Assembly (NCBI GenBank): GCA_964347995.1
Contig: CAYGBA010000053.1
Coordinates: 1 to 10,635, forward strand
DNA length: 10,635 nt
Reading direction: 5' to 3'
Source: GCA-020348365 sp964347995
GTDB taxonomy: Archaea > Thermoproteota > Bathyarchaeia > Bathyarchaeales > Bathyarchaeaceae
The notes beneath the pieces were generated by a model, which saw only the letters and a list, made by a program, of their open reading frames with translations, made no database searches and was not told the DNA's origin. Shown here piece after piece: positions 7,077 through 10,635 of this stretch. Positions within the stretch are counted from its first letter, which is position 1. Each line of letters begins with the position of its first letter. A program made the position numbers and the translations under genes.

Positions 7077-8711
7077 ATGGACGTAAATGAGTCGTTCGAG
7101 AAAATCAATTGGGAGATGTTGCAGAAGTTCTTGGAGAAGAATCCGGGAATGGCGACATTTCTTGGGTTCCATGACCCCTACGATGAGTTGCTGTCCGATG
7201 GAAGTCTGAAGGCAGTCTACGAAAATTTAGAACTACTCGAAGAATGGCGCCGCAAAATCAACGAGAACATTGACTTTGACTCTCTCAGCGATGACAACAA
7301 GATAGACTGGAAGGTTTTGGACCGTGTATACAATCTTTGGAAATTCGGTTTCGACGAGCAACGTATGTACGAGAGGGACCCTGAAGGCCTAGAAGGCATC
7401 GGCTCAATCATCTTCATCATGCTGGTTAGAGATTATGCGCCCATGGAGAAGCGGGTGGAGGGAATAGTCTCGCGACTCGAGAAACTGCCACGCTATCTTG
7501 AGCAGTTCCGAACCCGGTTTGAGAAGTCCCAGCAAGTGAAGCTATGGACCGAAATCGCCATCGAAAAGTGCCAGCGAATGGCGCCCTTCTTCCAGTTTCT
7601 CGTGGGCGCAACAAAAGGAAGGATATCTGAAAAGCTCCATCAAAGACTCCAGAAAGCGATCGAGAACCTGAACCAACCATTCAAAGAACAACTAGAATGG
7701 CTGAAAGGCCTACTGCCAAACGCAAAACCAGAGTGGGCGATTGGAAAAGAAAAATTCGAAAAACTCTTAGAACTGAGACAACTCGGAATGACCGCAGACG
7801 AAATCTATCAACTAGGAGTGAAATATCTAAGAGAATTGAAAGAAGAAAGAGCCAGACTGGCAGAAAAGATTTCTCCAGGGAAGCCTGTTGAAGAGGTATT
7901 GAAGCAAATCCAGGAAGACGCACCAAGCACCTTTGAAGAAGTCCTCGAATTGACGCGGAAGGAAGTGAAACGAGCACAGAAGTTTTTGACTGAGAAGGAC
8001 ATCGCAACTGTTGACGAACGGGACGTACTGCATGTTGTGGAAACACCCGGCTTTATCGCTCCGTTAATTCCTTTTGCCGCCTTGTGGCTCCCCGGCCAAT
8101 TTGAGAAAGTGCAGGAAGGAATCTACACCGTGACCCGCCCCAAAGACATCAAAGACTTGGGCAAAGACGCCAATTATGCCTCGATAGCCAACACGGCCGT
8201 TCATGAAGGGTATCCCGGACATTTCTTGCAAACGTCACGTTCAAACCGCAGCGGATCGTTTGTACGTCACATGGGTTCTGGAACTGAAACTGTTGAAGGA
8301 TGGGCTCACTACTGTGAAGAAATGATGAGGGAACATGGCTTCCACAAAGGTCTCGAATCCCGATTCATGCAGGTAAATGAGATGATATGGCGAGCAGTGA
8401 GGATAATAGTTGACGTAAAACTCGCCCAAGGAGAAATGAGCTTTGACGAAGCCGTTGACATGCTCGTGAACGAGACGGGAATGTCAAAGAACGGCGCCGT
8501 AGCAGAGGTCCGCCGCTACACGCAAAGTCCAGGACAACCGCTTTCGTACCTACTCGGAAAACACCTCATTCTGAAGCTCAGGGATGATATCAAAGAACGA
8601 ATGGGAGACAGGTACAACGAAAAATTCTTCCATGACACAATGACTGCGAATGGATACCTTCCCATAGCGCTCCTCAGAGACGCATTCGCCCTCAAGTTAG
8701 CAGAGACGTGA
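7077..8711 (+). CDS. DUF885-family putative zinc metallopeptidase, cytoplasmic
   Basis: This 544-residue protein belongs to the DUF885 family, thought to be metal-dependent peptidases; its substrate is unknown. The helical N-terminal part (1-300, charged, with several likely amphipathic helices) leads into the conserved core. His376-Glu377 and His382 in HEGYPGHFLQ are the likely zinc and catalytic residues, and Glu407 in ETVEGWAHYCEEMM is the likely third ligand. The family's closing signature RYTQSPGQPLSYLLGK lies at about 480-495. Length is normal for the family. There is no signal peptide or lipobox, unlike many bacterial members, so it should act inside the cell, perhaps trimming imported peptides. 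The ATG at 7077 is chosen over an in-frame GTG at 7068 because GGTGG sits five bases before it. It is a single-gene unit on the plus strand, opposite to its neighbours. Several oligo-T stretches beyond 8880 could end its transcript. Confidence 0.9.
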   Translation: MDVNESFEKINWEMLQKFLEKNPGMATFLGFHDPYDELLSDGSLKAVYENLELLEEWRRKINENIDFDSLSDDNKIDWKVLDRVYNLWKFGFDEQRMYERDPEGLEGIGSIIFIMLVRDYAPMEKRVEGIVSRLEKLPRYLEQFRTRFEKSQQVKLWTEIAIEKCQRMAPFFQFLVGATKGRISEKLHQRLQKAIENLNQPFKEQLEWLKGLLPNAKPEWAIGKEKFEKLLELRQLGMTADEIYQLGVKYLRELKEERARLAEKISPGKPVEEVLKQIQEDAPSTFEEVLELTRKEVKRAQKFLTEKDIATVDERDVLHVVETPGFIAPLIPFAALWLPGQFEKVQEGIYTVTRPKDIKDLGKDANYASIANTAVHEGYPGHFLQTSRSNRSGSFVRHMGSGTETVEGWAHYCEEMMREHGFHKGLESRFMQVNEMIWRAVRIIVDVKLAQGEMSFDEAVDMLVNETGMSKNGAVAEVRRYTQSPGQPLSYLLGKHLILKLRDDIKERMGDRYNEKFFHDTMTANGYLPIALLRDAFALKLAET

Positions 8712-8783
8712 ACCTAAACCAAAGGTGTGCCAAGCCCCAATCACTGTCACCTCTTCCACACGAAGCGATGATCCCACTGCATT

Positions 8784-8794
8784 TGCGCGCGCGA
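8784..8794 (-). repeat. CG-alternating intergenic motif, copy 5 (inverted)
   Basis: TGCGCGCGCGA is the exact reverse complement of TCGCGCGCGCA. It lies 73 bases past the DUF885 stop. Confidence 0.75.
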
Positions 8795-8883
8795 AATTTG
8801 CGTTCCTAACCGAGAAGCAAGTGCGGACCCGGACAGAAATGGTGTTGAGTGCCGTTTCAGATATTTCTTTCTGAATTGTCCCG

Positions 8884-8912
8884 TTTCTTTTTTGGCTTCA
8901 AATCTATTTTTT
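8884..8912 (+). terminator. Oligo-T terminator candidate for DUF885 gene
   Basis: Two plus-strand T-runs occur here: TTTCTTTTTT (8884-8893) and TTTTTT (8907-8912). A weak TTCAG/CTGAA stem (8856-8875) precedes them. They are 170-200 bases beyond the stop, so a long 3' leader would be needed. Confidence 0.35.
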
Positions 8913-8989
8913 CTACCCACAGGTGTTTGTAGTCAATTTTGTCAGTCATATCGGGTTGGTAGTTTTCGCAGTATTTTTGATCCTTGGGA

Positions 8990-9001
8990 TGCGCGCGCGC
9001 A
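8990..9001. repeat. CG-alternating intergenic motif, copy 6
   Basis: TGCGCGCGCGCA is a perfect 12-base palindrome inside a 13-base alternating run from 8989. It is 100 bases past the stop of the minus-strand protease gene. Confidence 0.75.
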
Positions 9002-9052
9002 GATTAGCAACTTCTCTAATATTCAACGAAAAGTGGTCTTGAAATTAGATAT

Positions 9053-9064
9053 AAAAAAAGGGGA
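9053..9064 (-). terminator. T-tract terminator of second protease gene
   Basis: The minus strand reads TCCCCTTTTTTT, 37 bases after the stop codon. It is the same 12-mer that follows the other protease gene, which supports a shared function as an archaeal-type terminator. Confidence 0.5.
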
Positions 9065-9101
9065 TGTTGGTTGTGTCTGTATGTATGCATGCGTCTTTGA
9101 T

Positions 9102-10514
9102 TTATGGTTGCAGAACGTCTTCTAAGGAGTTGACTGCGTTGAGCAATCCATGGTTGAAGTATTCGTCGTAGCCTTCCGGTCCAATGTCCACTGCCCCTTC
9201 AAATAGGAAGTCTCGGACCTCTTGAGGGTTCAGGTTCGGATCCAAGGATAGGATCAGTCCAGCAACGCCTGCTACGTGCGGGGCAGCCATGCTGGTGCCA
9301 CCCCTCCAAGCGTATTTGTAACCTGAGACCGCCCAGTTATCTGTGCTGAAGCATGCTCCATACACGGGACTCCAAGGAAAGGGCAGGTAGTACCAGTCAG
9401 GTTGTACAAATGCAAGGTCTCCACCAGGTGCTGCAATTCCATGAAGACTTGAACCATAGTTGCTTGCCCATGCAGTGTGAGCTATGTCGTCATAGATGTC
9501 TGTTCCAGTCACACTGATAACACTCGAGCATTGACTGGGAATATGCACATACCATGAATGAACCCAATCCATATCCCACCCTTGGTTTCCAGCTGAACCA
9601 ATGCAAAGAATACCATTTCTCTGTGCGTAGTTGAAGACTTCATTGCAGTATCCTAGGAATCCTCTAGCTCCAGATACGCCCGTGTGCCCAGCGGGTAGGT
9701 AGCCTCCAAGGGACATTGAGATCACATCTATATCATTTGCAACTGCGTAATAGACTGCCGCAAAGACCCAGGAGAACCAGCCTCCACCAGTTGCATCCAT
9801 GACTTTGAGATTCACCAAGTTCAATGTGGGTCCAATACCAATACACTTCCAATCATTGGGATCATCGTTGACAGCTGCTGCCACTAGACCACCGCACCAA
9901 GTTCCATGACCATGGTAATCCATCTCATCTTCGTAAGGTACGAACGAGGTACTCAAGCCAAAATCATAGTTTGGTGATATGTCTCCATGGGTGTAATCAA
10001 TTCCTGTGTCTAAGACAGCTACACTCACGTCAGGACTTCCAGTGGTCATCGTCCATGCGCCCCATGGTGAAACGTCTATCGTGTGCCATAGATGCCATTG
10101 GTAAAGCCAATAATATGGGTCTGTGAATGCTGGTGGACTACTCTCCAGCTCTATCGGTTCCTCGTTAAGGGGTATTACTGGGGAGTCTGGCAATACGGCA
10201 ATATAGTCATGGTCAAAGCTCTTAACCGCTTTATGATCGGCAAGGGCCTGTTCAAAAGCCGCAGGGTCTCCGTTTGGCATTGCAGCAGCAAAGGCTAGAT
10301 CTGGCAACATATACGTTGGTGTGCCACCGCATTCTTCAATGATCGCTTCAGCATCCTTGGGAAGCCTGTTTCCTATGAACTCAATTATATAGTCTGGAGC
10401 CTCTTTCATTGTCTCAATACTTGGTTTTTCAGCATAGACAAATGGGAATAATCCAAAGGCGAGTACAACGAGCAACAACACTGAAACAATAGATATTTTC
10501 CTCATTCTCTCCAT
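9102..10514 (-). CDS. Secreted subtilisin-like serine protease (S8), compact, Cys next to catalytic His
   Basis: This 470-residue exported protease probably acts on extracellular proteins. A signal peptide (residues 1-28, ending VYA) is followed by an I9-like pro-region (about 40-108, DYIIEFIGNRLPKDAEAIIE to FDHDYIAVLPD) and a linker. The S8 domain begins near 133 (DPYYWLYQWHLWH). Catalytic residues are Asp169 in AVLDTGIDYTHG, His203 in GHGTWCGG and Ser408 in GGTSMAAPHVAG, with oxyanion Asn310 in SAGN. The protein ends just after the catalytic domain, with no CARDB, dockerin or PPC module, unlike the other secreted proteins here. Cys207 follows the catalytic His as in the proteinase K/thermitase group, though the usual second His of HGTHC is Trp. 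The ATG at 10514 has GGAG only one base upstream. The ATG three codons later (10503-10505) has GGAG sites 3 and 10 bases away and is an equally good start. It is a single-gene unit. Confidence 0.92.
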   Translation of the reverse strand: MERMRKISIVSVLLLVVLAFGLFPFVYAEKPSIETMKEAPDYIIEFIGNRLPKDAEAIIEECGGTPTYMLPDLAFAAAMPNGDPAAFEQALADHKAVKSFDHDYIAVLPDSPVIPLNEEPIELESSPPAFTDPYYWLYQWHLWHTIDVSPWGAWTMTTGSPDVSVAVLDTGIDYTHGDISPNYDFGLSTSFVPYEDEMDYHGHGTWCGGLVAAAVNDDPNDWKCIGIGPTLNLVNLKVMDATGGGWFSWVFAAVYYAVANDIDVISMSLGGYLPAGHTGVSGARGFLGYCNEVFNYAQRNGILCIGSAGNQGWDMDWVHSWYVHIPSQCSSVISVTGTDIYDDIAHTAWASNYGSSLHGIAAPGGDLAFVQPDWYYLPFPWSPVYGACFSTDNWAVSGYKYAWRGGTSMAAPHVAGVAGLILSLDPNLNPQEVRDFLFEGAVDIGPEGYDEYFNHGLLNAVNSLEDVLQP

Positions 10515-10624
10515 TCTCCGAATATCTTATACGCTTGATTTGTTTTTCAAGTTTGTGGTAAAGGCTTCTATTTCTTATGCATTCTCATGGACTAGACATA
10601 GACAATGATAAAGACTTAGTAGCA

Positions 10625-10635
10625 TGCGCGCGCGC
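10625..10635. repeat. CG-alternating intergenic motif, copy 7, cut by window edge
   Basis: TGCGCGCGCGC runs into the end of the window, preceded by GCA, so at least 14 bases alternate from 10622. It is 111 bases upstream of the second protease start. Confidence 0.65.

Larger units (their letters stand above)
8712..9101. other. Convergent intergenic region
   Basis: These 390 bases separate the ends of two converging genes. They hold two CG-alternating motifs (8784-8794 and 8990-9001), T-runs at 8884-8893 and 8907-8912 that could end the plus-strand DUF885 transcript, a T-tract on the minus strand at 9053-9064, and a 16-base alternating purine-pyrimidine run at 9079-9094. No coding sequence here resembles a protein I recognise. 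Confidence 0.6.

Noticed and set aside
7681..8046. Minus-strand 121-codon frame inside the DUF885 gene
   Set aside because: It is a shadow of the coding strand, with no ribosome binding site and a composition rich in Leu, Arg and Ser as expected from antisense of a charged helical protein.
87..9001. CG motifs as a CRISPR array or integration repeats
   Set aside because: The elements are 7-12 bases, irregularly spaced over 10 kb and in both orientations, with no spacers of constant length and no cas, integrase or transposase gene.
8892..9125. Open plus-strand frame of 77 codons starting with TTG in the convergent region
   Set aside because: It has no ribosome binding site, low-complexity Cys- and Phe-rich content, overlaps the end of the protease gene on the other strand and contains the T-runs and CG motif.

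Overview
The window looks like a piece of an uncultured archaeon's chromosome, most likely a sediment or anaerobic lineage in or near Bathyarchaeia. The evidence is the protein repertoire rather than any marker gene. Secreted proteins carry CARDB and archaeal-style dockerin modules and many N-glycosylation sequons, starts are preceded by GGAG or GGTGG ribosome binding sites, TATA-like boxes can be suggested, and T-tracts sit just after stop codons. No rRNA, tRNA or replication gene is present, so the lineage is inference.

Layout. Positions 1-237 hold no gene I can call, but contain two CG-alternating motifs. Positions 238-6473 form a minus-strand cluster, transcribed from right to left. It starts with a secreted subtilisin-like protease (4062-6473). 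A secreted CARDB plus beta-propeller protein follows (2443-3999). Last is a secreted peptide-type solute-binding protein with C-terminal CARDB and dockerin domains (238-2433). The last two genes are 9 bases apart, and the ribosome binding site of the second overlaps the stop codon of the first. Positions 6474-7076 hold the upstream region of the protease and, on the plus strand, the decayed remains of another secreted dockerin protein (about 6599-6874), in which a signal-peptide-like stretch is joined out of frame to a dockerin tail. Positions 7077-8711 (plus) encode an apparently cytoplasmic DUF885-family metallopeptidase-like protein. Positions 8712-9101 are a convergent intergenic region. 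Positions 9102-10514 (minus) encode a second secreted subtilisin-like protease, with its upstream region running to the window end.

Function. The genes fit a protein-scavenging theme: two exported serine proteases, an exported peptide-binding protein and a cytoplasmic peptidase. The propeller protein and the dockerin could organise parts of this on the cell surface. No permease, ATPase or cohesin gene is in the window, so the import and tethering partners must lie elsewhere.

The most unusual points are as follows. The solute-binding protein reads as a circular permutation of the family 5 fold, with the usual C-terminal half first. A short TCGCGCGCGCA-type element occurs seven times, only between transcription units. 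The intergenic dockerin remnant suggests turnover of this secreted protein family at the locus.
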